From Lingula anatina (Eukaryota > Brachiopoda > Lingulata > Lingulida > Lingulidae), in contig NW_019773586.1 of NCBI RefSeq assembly GCF_001039355.2, positions 1-64,000 on the forward strand: 64,000 nt of DNA. Direction: 5' to 3'. Positions within the stretch are counted from its first letter, which is position 1, and each line of letters begins with the position of its first letter. The notes beneath the pieces are model-generated. The model was given only the letters and a program-made list of their open reading frames with translations. It did not search any database and was not told the DNA's origin. Below are positions 12,875 through 26,200 of the stretch, piece by piece. Position numbers and translations under genes: made by a program.

Positions 12875-15150
12875 CTTGAATACGCTTTATGTGTTGAGGA
12901 GCAGGTAGACGCGTTAAAGGTGTACTAATATACATATGTAAAGGTCTCAAAATTGTATTTATTATTTCTGAATTTCCCGCAAAGCTACTTATCTTTCGGA
13001 ACCCATACCTTAAAGTAGATTATACCTTTATAACAAAAGTGCCTGATGTCAATATTTCGTTATGGTTTAAAGAATCATGATTCGTTTAAAACTAATTAAA
13101 TTATTTAATTAGAAATGGTACAAAATACATCGAATCCATGTTCAGGGACAGGTTGACCAATAATCCGTATGAAAAAACGCTTTCATCTCTCAAGGTAAAT
13201 GACCTTTTGTTGTGAAAACCCCGTACAGTCTATGGTTTATGAAACACTTCTCTGATGTATGAATAATCAATTGTGACGGTGGTTAAGTACTTTTGTAATG
13301 GTCCCTCGCTCATGTCTGGAATTCTTCATGAATTTTATAATTCATGTGGATTTACCGCTACACGCGACCTTATCCATTATGAAAACTTCTGTAGAGCCTT
13401 TTCTTCTATTTTATTTTGATCTATTTCACAGGATCTGGAATCTTATACGTCTTGTACAGTACAGTAACAGGGCATAGGTTGTTTGAGGTGAAAATATCCA
13501 GGCTAGTCTTACGTCATACAGATTGAGTAATATGGTTGCCTCTGTCCTCAGTTGACCGTGAGTGAGTTGCATGACCGTATGTGATCTCGCTTACCTGCGA
13601 GCTTGTGCGACTAGGCCGAACAAGTAGACGTGCAAATTAAAGCGAATGGTTTATATGTATATCATCAGTTGTATCGGAACTACATTTTTTGTCTTTAATT
13701 CACCTTTGGATCTCTTAATCTGTTTATGTAAACTTTTAAAGTGAATTTATCGCAACACGCAGCATCAGTACCATTTTCATGACTTCTGGAAAATGTTCAT
13801 TTAAGATATAAAACTACGGTAGCCAATAGATGGTGACAGCATGGAGATTGTTTGAGGTTGATAATAGCCATGAAGATATAAATTTAATCAACGAACTAAA
13901 TTAAGTAATATGACAAGCTCTGTCCTCAGTTGACCAGCTGCAACCTCGCAAACGGCCAGCAACTGTAAGCACGACGACACTTTCGACACTTTTGTGACCA
14001 TGCCATGAGAAGCTTAGGCAAATTAAAAGAGATTCCATTTATCAAAACAAAAACTATTTTTGAAGAATATAAAAAAATGACCTTAGTCAACAGATTATTA
14101 CTCATTATCGGGTCCCTTGTTGAAGCCATTAACATTGCATAGCACGCAGTGCTGCTGTTTGCTGATGGCATGAATCACCTGCTACTGCTGGTGGGTTCCA
14201 ACACACGACATGAGTAATGTCTGGCAGATATATTTAACATCATCCTTTTCTGAGAGTACAGATCTTTTCTAACGGTATTAAAATTTTATCTAAATTTTCT
14301 GACTGAAGAGAAAAAAGATCTTGCTTCTTTACGCAGCAATGTAATGAAACCGATCGCATCAAGAAAGCCAGAGTACAATCTAAAACCATCAACAGTGTGC
14401 ATACAACTCAAACCGAGCGATTAAACCGTTTATAGAAATCTGTGCTATATTTGGTGATCAACGGCATATAAATGTTTCATTCCATTGACCTTTACAACGT
14501 GAAATAATACTAGGTAATTCAATGTAATAGTGGATGGTAGAACAAACGTACATGTTGCGAGCATTCCGATAAATATTTTAATGCACACCAAAACAAGCAG
14601 TACCTCAGCACCTGGTCCATATTTTACGGGAACATCTGGGACGAAAAAAAGCCAAGGTATTAAGTTCTTCGGTGCAATATATATTTTTGAATCTTCTTTT
14701 TTTTTATTAAGTACGTAACTACGTAACAAAAAGAGAAAATGTCAAGGCTCACCTACCTCCTCAACTACTTTCAGATAGGGTGCCCCCCCCCCCTTCTTGA
14801 AGTAAAGCACACAATTAAACTTTTAAGTACACACACTGATTGGCGACATAATGCTTATTTATCAAGTGAATTTGATAATGTGTCAGTGCATTAATCTTTA
14901 AATAACTATATGACATGTATAAAGAATGTCTGCCAGGTTAATTTAAGCCGAGGGATTCAAGGTTGCTCAAGTGAAGGTCAGGTAAACAAGCACAAGAATA
15001 GCACCCTCTCTTAGTTAGGGCAGGCGAATGCCTTTTTCGCAGTGTGCAGCAGTATCATGTAGGACCGAGTAAAACAAGATTACCTAAATTCAAATATGTA
15101 CTTTTAGGTTGTATCAACTTCAAATATAATCAATCTGCAAAACAAATATT

Positions 15151-16501
15151 TTAAATATAATATTCCAATTTATTATTAGATAATAATACTGTCCATTTTT
15201 TTACAATTGCACAAATTTAAGCACAGCCTACACAGATTACACTTCAGATTTTTTTCATTTATAAATGCACTATCTTACAATATAACGTTGATGCACATGT
15301 AAATAACATTTGCATGCTGTGCTATTGGATTTAGCTCTGTTTCTCCAGTAAAAAAAGGTATTCATTTGTCTACGTAATTTAAGCTCAGCATCATATGCCA
15401 CATTAAAAAGATGGAAATGATAACAAAACATGAACATAGGGATATTTCACAAAACCATTATACATAAGATGTCTTTGTAGAATTTCACTTTGAAGTACGA
15501 ATTATCAGCCAATTTTCTTCAAAGCAGCTATATACAGTGCTCAATGGAAATTCATATTACTGAAAACACTAACCCTGTATATTTATGTGGCAATACAACC
15601 ATACCTGTAAAAGTGGTTGATTGATGCCATCAATCTCCATATGAATTGATTAAATTCCAACTCTGCAGCAACTTGCACCTCCTTGTTAAAAAAAGGCAAT
15701 GATGTGCATAAAATAATGAATACAGGTGTGGATGACTCAAGGAATCATAAACAGTGAAAAGGTGCAATATTCTACGAGCTGAGGCAATTCACATTCTGCA
15801 TAAATTTATGTAACCGCAAACATGTGGTCTGGGTTCATTATCTGGCTGACAATCATCTTTATCATCAAAGAGACTGTAGCATTCAACTTCATGGACGGTA
15901 GTTCTTTTCCCCGTTTCTAGAGATGTTTATTGGTTATAATTAAGTGCAAGAGGTAAAAACCAGTTTTTGCTATATCACTTGGATAACAGACCTCTGAAAT
16001 ACCACCATCACTGTGAAAGCATTTACTTAAATATTGCTGCCATATGAGAATAACCTAAGACTGTACAGTGTGACATAGTCTAGTCCTGGATCCATCCTAC
16101 TTGTATAAAGAAAATGATGCAAATTTGTAGTGTTCCACAGACCTGATCAACACCTCAGTTGTACTGTAAAATGGCAAACCCATGAAAATAGTGAGCATTT
16201 GGGTTTGCACCGAAATGAACAATGTGAGGCTGTCAAATCAAGTGGTACAATAGCACTTTTTATTATACCATTTCTTAACATTACCCAAGTTTCAAAAATA
16301 TGGCTAGTGTATACTGGTGCCAAAGCACTCATAATATGGACTACTCTATATTGTTAAAAAGAAACATTGTTTAAATGTATAAAATGGCAAAGATTTTAAA
16401 TGCCACCCAAACCAAACACATGTTCAGTGTTGTAATATGTTGCAGAGGAGCTGCCTCAAATCAGAAAACTTCAAAAACATTCAACAATTATAACCGGATT
16501 A
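15151..16501 (-). other. Probable 3'UTR of the PPP1R3 gene
   Basis: This 1.35-kb stretch after the PPP1R3 stop codon has no coding exon on either strand. A minus-strand AATAAA at 15169-15174 is a candidate end. Long 3'UTRs are usual for this gene family, but the extent here is inferred. Confidence 0.4.
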
Positions 16502-17491
16502 CTACCAATATGGTACAGATGTATCCACATATTTCCATGAGGAGATATCTGCCCAAGATTTCACACCTGGGAGGTCTGTGACAGTCTGAACATACTTTGG
16601 AGTATCTGACACATGTCCCGAGTTGCAGTTTGCTTTAGCAATTCCGTAATTCTGCCCATCATTGCTGTCCCAATGTTGAATGCCATTTTCTTCATAGCAT
16701 ATAGCAAACTCAATTCTCTTAGATGGGTCAAAAGTAGCAGGCACATCAAACTCAAATGAGAATGTATCTATAGAGGAATATTGCGACGATTCCCCTGCAC
16801 CCAGAGGCAAATACTCTGCTGGTATGTCATCATATTTGCCCCAAGAGTCATGAGTAAAGCGAGCAAAAACCTTTTTTTCAAAGGACACATTTTTTACTTT
16901 CACTGTACCATAAACATGATACTCCTTTACAATAACATTTTCCAGTGACACAAAATTATTCTGTATTTTATCTCTGAACTTCATATAGTCAGCTGCTGGT
17001 TGAGGAAACTTGATTTCCAATGGTGCATCACTTGTGGCTGATGCTTTCACTCCTTCTGTGACTGCTTCCAATATAGACTGTGGAAGTTTAGGAGGTTGAT
17101 CTGAAGGCTCTGTCATTATCTTAACTGTTGAAAGGGCAAGCCCATTGTAATCAGCGAATGTTACCCTTTTCTTGGGTCTATTATTTTTTGACAGTATCAA
17201 AAGAGAATGAGGAGCGTCTGTCACTGGGGATTTGTCTTCTGGGGTTGTCTCTCCTCTGAAGACATCTTGCTGATCATCAGTGTCCACACATGACTGCAGC
17301 AGGTCGAAAGATTCATATTCTCTCTGTTTGAAGGATTGTTTGCAACTGTCTCTTAGCTGCTGCAGTAAATCATCTCTTGGGTATTCATAGAAATCAAACA
17401 CTGGGGGACTTGAAGCCAGCAGATATGACGACAGATCTACTGGCATGTCTGATCTTTCAGTTCCAAGGTGTGGAACTCCTACAGCCAACAT
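16502..17491 (-). CDS. Protein phosphatase 1 regulatory subunit 3 (glycogen-targeting, B/C type)
   Basis: PPP1R3 proteins tether PP1 to glycogen and glycogen synthase and promote glycogen storage. From the ATG at 17491 the product has 329 residues (human PPP1R3B 285, PPP1R3C 317). The PP1-docking RVxF motif is KKRVTFAD at residues 107-114. A CBM21 domain spans about 179-286, with GTVKVKNVSFEKKV, DTFSFEFDVP and the WDSNDGQNY glycogen-synthase/glycogen motif. The N-terminal MPVDLSSYLLASSPPV resembles PPP1R3C. A strong acceptor (GTTTTACAG) ends at 17499, so the exon starts at 17498. The frame also has an ATG at 17509 inside the intron, which I did not use. An upstream exon could be untranslated or add a few residues. 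One candidate ends at about 19779 with donor AAG|GTGAGT. The Arg normally following NY in the motif is Gly here. Confidence 0.92.
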   Translation of the reverse strand: MLAVGVPHLGTERSDMPVDLSSYLLASSPPVFDFYEYPRDDLLQQLRDSCKQSFKQREYESFDLLQSCVDTDDQQDVFRGETTPEDKSPVTDAPHSLLILSKNNRPKKRVTFADYNGLALSTVKIMTEPSDQPPKLPQSILEAVTEGVKASATSDAPLEIKFPQPAADYMKFRDKIQNNFVSLENVIVKEYHVYGTVKVKNVSFEKKVFARFTHDSWGKYDDIPAEYLPLGAGESSQYSSIDTFSFEFDVPATFDPSKRIEFAICYEENGIQHWDSNDGQNYGIAKANCNSGHVSDTPKYVQTVTDLPGVKSWADISSWKYVDTSVPYW

Positions 17492-17630
17492 CGATTCACT
17501 GTAAAACAAAATTTAAAAAAAGGTTATATATATAACTGCCTGGTGACTAAAGCAGCAGGCATAGGCAATATATAGTCAAATATCAGAGAAAAGTTGGATT
17601 CTTGACAATCAAGGAACAATTAAGACATTA

Positions 17631-18378
17631 AGATCGCATTCACAACGAGTTGAGCCAGGCTTTACAAATCCTAGAACTAAATATGGCGGACGTACATGAA
17701 AGAAAAACCGCCTAATCTTTTAATAGTCTCTCCTCCTCTCACACGCCTCCCCACACGTCGTCCCTGCGGGGGTACAGTCATTAAATCTCGGCTCCATTCC
17801 CCATGCGGAGGCTACCTGAGAAATATTAAGTGCGCAAATTCATAGGGATCTAAATCGTGAAAACACCCCCCCTTCCAATAAAGAAATTAACCGACGATAA
17901 TTTTTCACAACAGCATAAGACGGATGTGAAAAGCCATTCATTTGCGTTGGTAGGCCTACTCCAAAGTAAAATATCACGTGCATTAATTAAGTAGGGTATC
18001 TCCCAGGACCCTGAATATCTCTGGTGACATTATCTCCGTAGATAGCCGATTCATTGTTGCTCTACGGGTCAATTCATTCTTTTTTCGTCTCTGTTTTAAA
18101 AGATAATAGCTTTTTTCCTTCGATCGCCTCCAGCCACCATGCTTTCTTCATCTCGAGTTTAATTGGTGAGCATGCGCACTTAATATTTCTCAGGTAGCTT
18201 CTGCATTGCGAATGGAGCCGAGATTTAATAACTGTTCCCCTGCAGGGACGACGCGTGGGGAGGCGTGTGAGAGACGAAGAGACTATTATCAGATTAGGCG
18301 GTTTATCTTTCATGTACGTCTGCCATATTTAGTTCCAGGATTTGTAAAGCCAGGCTCAACTCGGTGTGAATGCGATCT
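17631..18378. mobile_element. Fold-back element with about 205-bp inverted arms
   Basis: The left arm (17631-17836) and right arm (about 18173-18378) are imperfect reverse complements along their whole length. They start with AGATCGCATTCAC and end with GTGAATGCGATCT. About 336 bp separate the arms. The arms contain TAAATATGGCGGAC, also found in elements at 39.1 and 43.5 kb. There is no transposase frame. It is a non-autonomous DNA element or MITE lying 130 bp from the PPP1R3 exon, in its presumed intron or promoter. Confidence 0.85.
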
Positions 18379-21300
18379 AAGACAACTACACAAACACAAT
18401 GTTGGATCAGATGAACGGTTTTAATGAGGTAGCTTTATAAATGTAATACTCTAATCAGTAATTTATATGATATATTGAAAACATATTGAGCTTTGTGTAC
18501 ACAAAAGCATGTGGATTTTTGTTTCCGTGTTTTGAGCATTTGCCGGTAGTCTTACATGCATCCCGGTAGTTGTAAAAACTTACTGAATAACAACGAAGTG
18601 CACCATCGGGATACTTGTTTTGATAATTACTGATTATACTATTACATTTTTGTTGTGAAATGCGATTCATAATGTAAATTATAACATAAGTTGCGATCAC
18701 GACGACTAGAATGACTACTAATCAATAAATGATATTGGTCGTTTCCGTTTGCTGGCTGTTACATACCGTAGATCTATATCTGGCATTCGTTAGTTGTAAC
18801 AGGGAATATAGCTAGTTTAATTTGGAATGTTGTTTAAACTAACGCTCATGAACCATCTATTATTTAAATGTAAAGAGAAACTAAAATATTTGAGACTGCA
18901 TATTTTTTCAGTCCGAGTCCTTAATTTTTTTCTTTCGAAAACGTGACCATATAAAGGCATTTCACCTTCACCTATATCAACCACAAAATTCTAGCATCTT
19001 GATATCAAATGCTCGAATAACTCACCTAGCTCATCTTCATATTGAGTACAGTCCCCAATGACTACCCTCGAGTAAAGCTATCTCCTTTAGAGCTAGTTTC
19101 ACGCCATTATCACGTACGAGTGAAATGGAACGAAAGCACAAGGTCATTAGTGTACTTCCCGCACGTGAACAACAAACGCCAACCAATCATAGGGCGACAA
19201 GACAAAAGTTCATCCAATCAAAATGACTTAGAGAACCTTATANAGAAAATGGGGGAGGGCAGCTATCAATGTAACAAACGTACCTCACCTGTTAATTGTA
19301 CCCAATGGTAACTGGAAATGAGTTTTGAATAAAATCGACAAGGAAACCAATCCCAAACATACGATAAATTTTGCTTACAAATACGATAAACTTCTCAACA
19401 TAGTGGATTTTCCCTTTTCATTAAAACAGATAAAATAAAGACAAAAGAGAAGATATTGGAAATATCGCAGACCTTACAAGTACATCTTGATGCTTATACA
19501 ATAATTTCCTTTATCTCACAAACCCGATCTGTAGGTGTGCATTTCCCCCAACCCTTCTGTGTTTATGCGTTTGTTAAGGGTACGTTTACTACCAAATCTA
19601 CTGTATTGAGTATTTAAATGCTGGCAAATCTCACCGACACCTGCAACCAGTAGAAAAGCCTGTAAGAATCTATTCTAGAACCGGCAAATCGGCGTTTCTA
19701 CCAGAATTCCGGTTAACATTTCTACATGTAGAGTCTCTAATCGCACTTTCTTCCCTAACTTTAAGTCTTAATACTCACCTTAACCGAATACAAATCCCCT
19801 GATAGATGTAGCCTGCTTATAGACAGTGTAGAGGCTGCAACGTCAATCCTTCATAGCAAAATGTTCACGATGCTCAAGTGGCTCAGTCGCTCAGTTAGCT
19901 AATGGTGTTTACATCAGATGCACACAGTGAAGGTCATGCGTGAGAAAAGCCCCTGACATCAGCATTCACATGCATGATGCCGGCCTTGACATGTATGCCC
20001 GTTTTAACTCAGCCTCCCTGGTAATATGGTGTAGTTTAAATATACTCTCTAAATCTATTCGAGAGGAATTGATGTTCAACCGTGATGTTTTGTTCGGCAA
20101 CCTATGATGCAACCATTTTTCCTTTGTTTCACGTAGATCTAGCATACGACAAAAATACATACAGGTATTGCCAAACGCCGAATAACAATGTGCACAAACT
20201 TGAGCAGTATTACTCAAGCGTGAAAGAGTTTTTTAAGAACTCTCTTTTAATTAGCTTACTAAAAAGTTTGTTTGTTCAGGAGCTACAACGTACAGGTATA
20301 TGTGCTGTATGACTGAGTCTGCTGTCCAGCAGGAAAAAAATGTCCCAACAGTGAAGGTGGCGGTGTCTGGAACTTTACAAAACTTTGAATGCCCAATAAA
20401 CAGTATGGAATTATTATTATTCAGGGTGTCTCGATTTTATACAAGGGGCCCATTAATATGATATTGATTTACCACTGAGGTAAGAAACTGACACATGATT
20501 ACATGACCGTGAAAGTTTTATAATAACAATTAAAAAAATAATAATAAACGCGTCTGGGGTAAACTGAGCCTTCTTCTAATGATAACCGAAGACTGTTGTG
20601 ACCTGAGATTAGGCTAAAAATAAAAATCAACCCCTGCTGTTGGTATCAGGAATGAATGGATTCTTGCAGGTAGGCTTTTTTTACCTCGTGAAGGTGAGAA
20701 GCATGAAGAGCAAGTTCAACCTTAATTGACTGTAAACAACTAAAGGGTATGGTATTAAGACGATCTCAAAAACGCGTTTGATTAAAAAACAACAACACCT
20801 ATTTGACATTGGGAATCGTTCTTGAAACGTTATTAAAATTAACATTTTTGCTTATCCTGCCACACACTTGAAAAAAAAAATCACTACTCCGAAGTGGTGT
20901 GTGCAGACAGAATATGTTTACAAAAACAGGCAATAAGAAGACTGAAGACCCATGAGTACACGCACTTATCATGCGGCACCAACGTCTAGGGCATACTCTA
21001 CGGCATAACCGAGCACTGTTATGACGCAAGTATGCCGTCGTAAAAAGTAAGCATCTGTAACGACTGATATGTTTATGCCCCGTCAAGGCCAGACAGCTGA
21101 TAAACTGTAACATTAATACTGATCTGATAAACTTTTGTTAGAGCCTTGCGCACAGATCTCGATAATAAGATGAATGATTAAATTGTATATCACTACTAAT
21201 GAAGTCGCCAGCGTGATAGTTTTAGCTTTCGTAATGGTTTTACCTTTTATCTTTTGAAGAATTACTATTATCAATCTGGTCACGGCAGTTCAGATATAAA

Positions 21301-21573
21301 ATTCGATGGAAACCTTGAATGAAATTAGTTTTGGATTGTACTGTATTATGCAGGCAGACGCCAAGGAGCCCATTATCATTTTTAATGGTCACCGAGAATA
21401 TTTAAGAACACAGTAGAAATTTGTAAAATAATAAATTTATCTGATCTAACTGTGGACAGAGCATCATTGCTAGTTTAATCATCACATGCTGAACACAATC
21501 AATTGCCAGAGAGACATTAAATTTGCATGTCAGAAACGTTTATTAGATAGATTTTATCTTTCAGCTTATGTCA

Positions 21574-21610
<37 letters not shown>

Positions 21611-22620
21611 TATATGGAGATACCACTAGAAACCACTAACGTTGTACTGTTTGAATGGAATGCCATATTTGGAAAAAAAAAGCTTACTGTCCACCAAATG
21701 CCAGCTGAATAATGACATTATTTGTTTTACAAAAAAATCTTGCTGGACGGTACAAAAATGTATACAGAATGGCCAGAGAAATATCTGTGAATATCTACTG
21801 AAAAAATATCTCTGTGACTCCTGTAGAGAGTAGGAAATTATTGTCGTATCAGTTTTCCAGAAAAATTTAGGGTGCCCAAAGTTTGAAAACTTATCGTACT
21901 ACTCATATAGTATTTTAAGACACCTGGAAGACTACAGTTTATAGGTACAGTACAGACTCTATAAAGTATCTCAGATACAGCAGTTTTTAGAATCTTTGCA
22001 CCACCTGCAATCACTTTTATTTAATAGCATTATTGAATTGATGATATCATCAAGTCACATGCTAGAGGATTGAATTTTGTATTACAGTGGCCTACTATTA
22101 GGATAAAGACGGTTGTTTGAAATAAATGAAGCAATGCATTTGCAAAGCTGACTCCTTAATTAAAATCCTGAATCACCTACTCAAATTATGTTTTAAATTC
22201 TCAATATATTATAAAAATCAATTTATACTAAAATGTTTTGAGAGAAAATATGATTTTGAGGTGTTTACTGGCCATCGGTTTTCATGACACTTTTATAGTG
22301 CTGACCTGCTGTACTTTTTGGATATTTTCTATTCAAATTTGACCAAAAAACACTTATCATATGCTCTAGTTCTGTTCTGTTTCAGACCATCAGTTCCCTT
22401 TTAAATCCCCAATTTTCCCCATAGGCCCTGAGAAGTGGGTGTTGGGATAATGTTTTTAGAGAGGTAACCTCAGGTGCCGCAGCCTCAACTTTATTTGCAA
22501 ATGACATTTACTGGCAAACTTGAGATAAAGTCAGACATGCTTCCTTTTTTGGAGGACTGGTTTACAGTCTGATAACCTTTTTCAAGGCCAATAATTTTGT
22601 AAACCAATGTGAGGGGTTCC
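18379..22620. other. Intergenic region upstream of PPP1R3 and downstream of GINS4
   Basis: There is no supported coding exon. A possible first exon of PPP1R3 lies on the minus strand just right of 19779, judged only by a consensus donor. One ambiguous base occurs at 19243. A poly-T tract is at 21576-21607. Open frames here are short and unlike any family I know. Confidence 0.55.
21576..21607. repeat. Poly-T tract
   Basis: 32 consecutive T residues with no recognisable element attached. Confidence 0.95.
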
Positions 22621-22750
22621 CACCCTGAGCTTCAGAGATAACTTGACACCAACCTCTTCACTGTAGCCTATCTTCATCGTGTCAAGTTACACGACGAAGA
22701 TAGGCTATAGTGAAGATGTTAGTGTCAAGTTATCTCTGAAGCTCAGGGTG
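22621..22750. repeat. 130-nt near-perfect hairpin
   Basis: Arms of 61 nt (22621-22681 and 22690-22750) match at 57 positions as reverse complements, with an 8-nt loop. The ends are CACCCTGAGC and GCTCAGGGTG. The flanks share GGTTCCC on both sides, a possible target duplication. It may be a fold-back MITE or a transcribed small-RNA precursor. It lies just past the GINS4 3' end. Confidence 0.85.
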
Positions 22751-23072
22751 GTGGTTCCCTATTTGCATATGAAAAATGTATTATAATGGATAGAAATTTG
22801 AAATTGTTCTGGATAACTATCAAAATGAAGCAAGTATAAGGTAACATCAATGTGATAACTTTTGTGTGGTGTCATGGTTTAGTTTAATCACACTGAGACA
22901 AGAAAACATTTTCAGATTTCTTTTATTAAATACAGTGATAAAAATTTCAGAGCAATGTTTGATCACTATAAATATTAATCTGTTGAGATATTTAGAAACT
23001 TGCACAGTCTTAATGTTTTTAATGGATATTATATGCTTATCATATGCATCTGCTTTTTTGAACAAGCAAATC

Positions 23073-23078
23073 TTTATT
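23073..23078 (-). terminator. Candidate polyadenylation signal of GINS4
   Basis: Minus-strand AATAAA about 200 bases after the GINS4 stop codon. A second copy lies at 22922-22927. Confidence 0.45.
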
Positions 23079-23275
23079 ATCCAATATATATCCTCTTCAA
23101 TATCACAATCTACACCTTCTTAAACATTTGAAGTGAATAAAATTTAATCAGATGAATAAAAGCATTTTCAATTCTTGTTTGTCTTTAAAGATCAGGAAAT
23201 CACTTTCCTTGAAAATACTGCTGATCATATTTGAAAGATCGGTTTGTTGCAAATCTATAAAAACCACAAGTCACT

Positions 23276-26200
23276 TCAAATGAGTCCAACTGCTCCAGAT
23301 TCCACTAGTGTTGCTACTGGTCTGTACCTTATGATCAACTGATCTCCCTTTTCCAAATCTATCACCTCTTCCCTGAAATTGTAAACAGAACAAATATAAT
23401 GTCACTGGATAAATATTTCATCCTCTTCTGGAGTGTCTGTCAGTAACTTAAATGTAAGAAAATTATTTAAGCTGATGAAAATAGTAAAAAATTAGGTTGG
23501 AAAATACCCCCCCCCCCCCAAAAAAAAAAAAAAAAAAGAGGTTTATTAGTCTCTAAAATGGAATGTTTGAATGATATGTTGATTGAGCAAAAAATAAGTT
23601 CCTACTTAAGAAGTAAAAGCAAAAGGCCAATGATGAGACTTGAGAAGAACAAATGATGAAACTAATGGTTGGAAGAGCAACGAAAAATTAAACATAGTTT
23701 TAAAAGATAATAAAAAAAGTTTTTTTTTCTATAATAATAAAGTTTATTCAACTTTTTTGTAACTTCAATTAAATGAAGTATAATAAAGAGGCATTACTTT
23801 AAAGTACCAATATCTATGATTTCCTGAGTCAATCCATAAACACAATTTCTATGTAAATATTAGACATTTTCACTTTTCACCAACTTAATCAAAGACATGA
23901 AATGACAACAAAAACCAACAATCATCGCAGAAAAAGGGAGGTCATGACCCAAGTTTTAGCTGCTGAGATGAGTTAGAGCCAGTATTGCCATAGCAAAAAA
24001 CACTAATTTGAGCTGTTTTTTAGAAACTTTAAGAACATAAATGTTGACAACTGAAACGGTATCAGGCCAGGGACCTTATGTCAATCCTCCCACCTACTCA
24101 CTGTCAGTTTTTTTAAAAACTTAATGTGTCTTCTCATGTTATCTGTATTTTCAAAATGTAAAATACATTTTTAAAATAATGTAGGTAAACCTGCACGTTG
24201 CTGACAACTTAGGCACTGGGTTGCATAACATTTGAAGGCAAAAAAAAAAAAAAAAACTACAAGAATGACTAGTTTAAGTTAAAACAGTCCTAGCCTAGAC
24301 ATCACTTGAGATGTATTCACAGTAGCAAGAGCACTGTAACAAGATAAATGACAACACCCTTAAAGCATCTGTCTTCATGTAAAAAAAAAAAACAAGTTTC
24401 CATTCTATGCCTGGGTAACCCAGGTGACAGGGGTCATTTAAGACCCTACATTTCAATTTGATAAAGTTCACAAAGCAATGGTGTATGATGTGTCACAGCT
24501 TACAATGGAACTGGTTTTACATGAACAAGCCAGTACTATCTCTTCCATGATTACAAAGGATGGGTGCAAATGAATTAAAGTCACAGGAGCTTTAGGGCTT
24601 TAAAACCTTGTTGAGTTGAAAACAAAATTCAACTTCTTCTTAAAAGCAAAGCTAAAAATTGCAAAATAAAAACATACGTACATAAAATATAATATGTAAA
24701 TCCTTACTGAACTTTGTCAATTCATGCCATTTTTACAAACTTCTGTAAGAATAGTTTGATTTATTTTGAAAGATGCACAGTTTGGTAAATCTCTGATATC
24801 AAAAAGGAAGAAATGTTAAATTCTGAAATGTTAATCTGCTTTTAAACAGATATTTAATTACGAAAAAAGAAAAAAAAAGTACATAAAAAGCAAGGTGGAC
24901 CTCTGTCTTTTCTCCCTTTCCTAGAAGATATGTGGACTGGATTTATAATATTAATTTTAAAAAAGGTGGGAGGCTGCATCCACCAACGTGCACATGTATT
25001 AAGGCTTATTTCACAACCAGACTGGAAGCCTTTATATCTTTCTGTTATCTCCAATGTCCAGTATATACCAAGAACACCATCAAAACCTCTTTTTCATAAT
25101 CTGTTGAATATCATGTCAAACCAAGCACGAGTTAAAAACCAAAAGACCTCACATCAGGTTAATCCTAGAAACCACATTAGTGTAAGAAATTTGGCCTCAT
25201 CTTTAAACTGTCCAACAAACCTTAAGCAATGATATGAATAAAATTAAAAACCATCACAAACCCTGTATCTAGTGTTTTCTTTAAAATGTGCAATTGGACA
25301 CCATACATAAGAGCACAGTGTTTCAAACATGTAATTGTCATGCCTGCCAATAATCTGTCCGTGATACAGTCAGAGATAATACTTTACAGGAAATAGTTTC
25401 TACATTATGTTACTTTCTTCACGCCTTTGATTACTCTGGTAACAACTGTGCCAAGGAGCTCAGGATATTTGAAATCTCATTAAAATCCAAGTCACACTCA
25501 AGCTTCCTGTTTTATCTACTGTCTGGTTGGTCATGGTTCAGTGTTTACCTCATCAATCAAATAAACATCAAGGGTTTCATTTTATCAAGAAGTTTAGACA
25601 CGACTACCTGTGTTTCAGGTTTGATATACACCATGTTTTGCATTTTCAAATCTCCATAAAAAAGCAGTTTTTTTTTGCAGGCATACGTAGAAATTTCAAA
25701 GTGAAGAAGCTGGATTGTATCAGATCCAACACTCAGGCTAAACACAGGTATATTTGAGAGAAAATAAATGAATAACTAATTTACAAGTGACTTTGGTTAA
25801 ATTAAAATTCTAGAGATCTTAAAGAGAATGTATACTACAATTAAGCAATAAAAATAAAAATTATACATTTTCCCAGTGTATTAAACTATTTTTTTGTGAT
25901 CCATCAATTAAGAATTCCAAACTAAAAAGTCCCCAAAAGGGCTTTAAACACCATCTTCTGGAATTGGCTTCAGCTAAATGAACAGCTCAATTTGAGTAAA
26001 TCCAATTTTTAGCAGGAGTAATAGTTTCATAATCTGATAAAAAGGTTACAAGCATTCAACACAAAATAAATACAAACAATTTAAATAGAACATGAAGACC
26101 TCTTTCACTGTTTCTAAAACATAATATTTTCCTTTACCTTTATATTTTAAGAAATCAAATGATATGACAAAACTACTATGCCTCAAAATTTTGCTGAGAT

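Larger units (their letters stand above)
10940..15150. other. Intergenic region
   Basis: There is no coding exon that I can support between the GATD3 3' end and the PPP1R3 3'UTR. The region contains a small inverted-repeat element (12738-12863), two diverged direct copies around 13480-14040, and a C-run at about 14782-14793. Open frames here are short and show no family resemblance. Confidence 0.6.

Noticed and set aside
16130-16581. Plus-strand frames opposite the PPP1R3 3' end
   Set aside because: They are antisense to or within the 3'UTR of PPP1R3 and lack homology.
19042-19311. 89-codon + strand frame containing an ambiguous base
   Set aside because: It has no recognisable motif, no splice context and an N inside. 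Probably chance.
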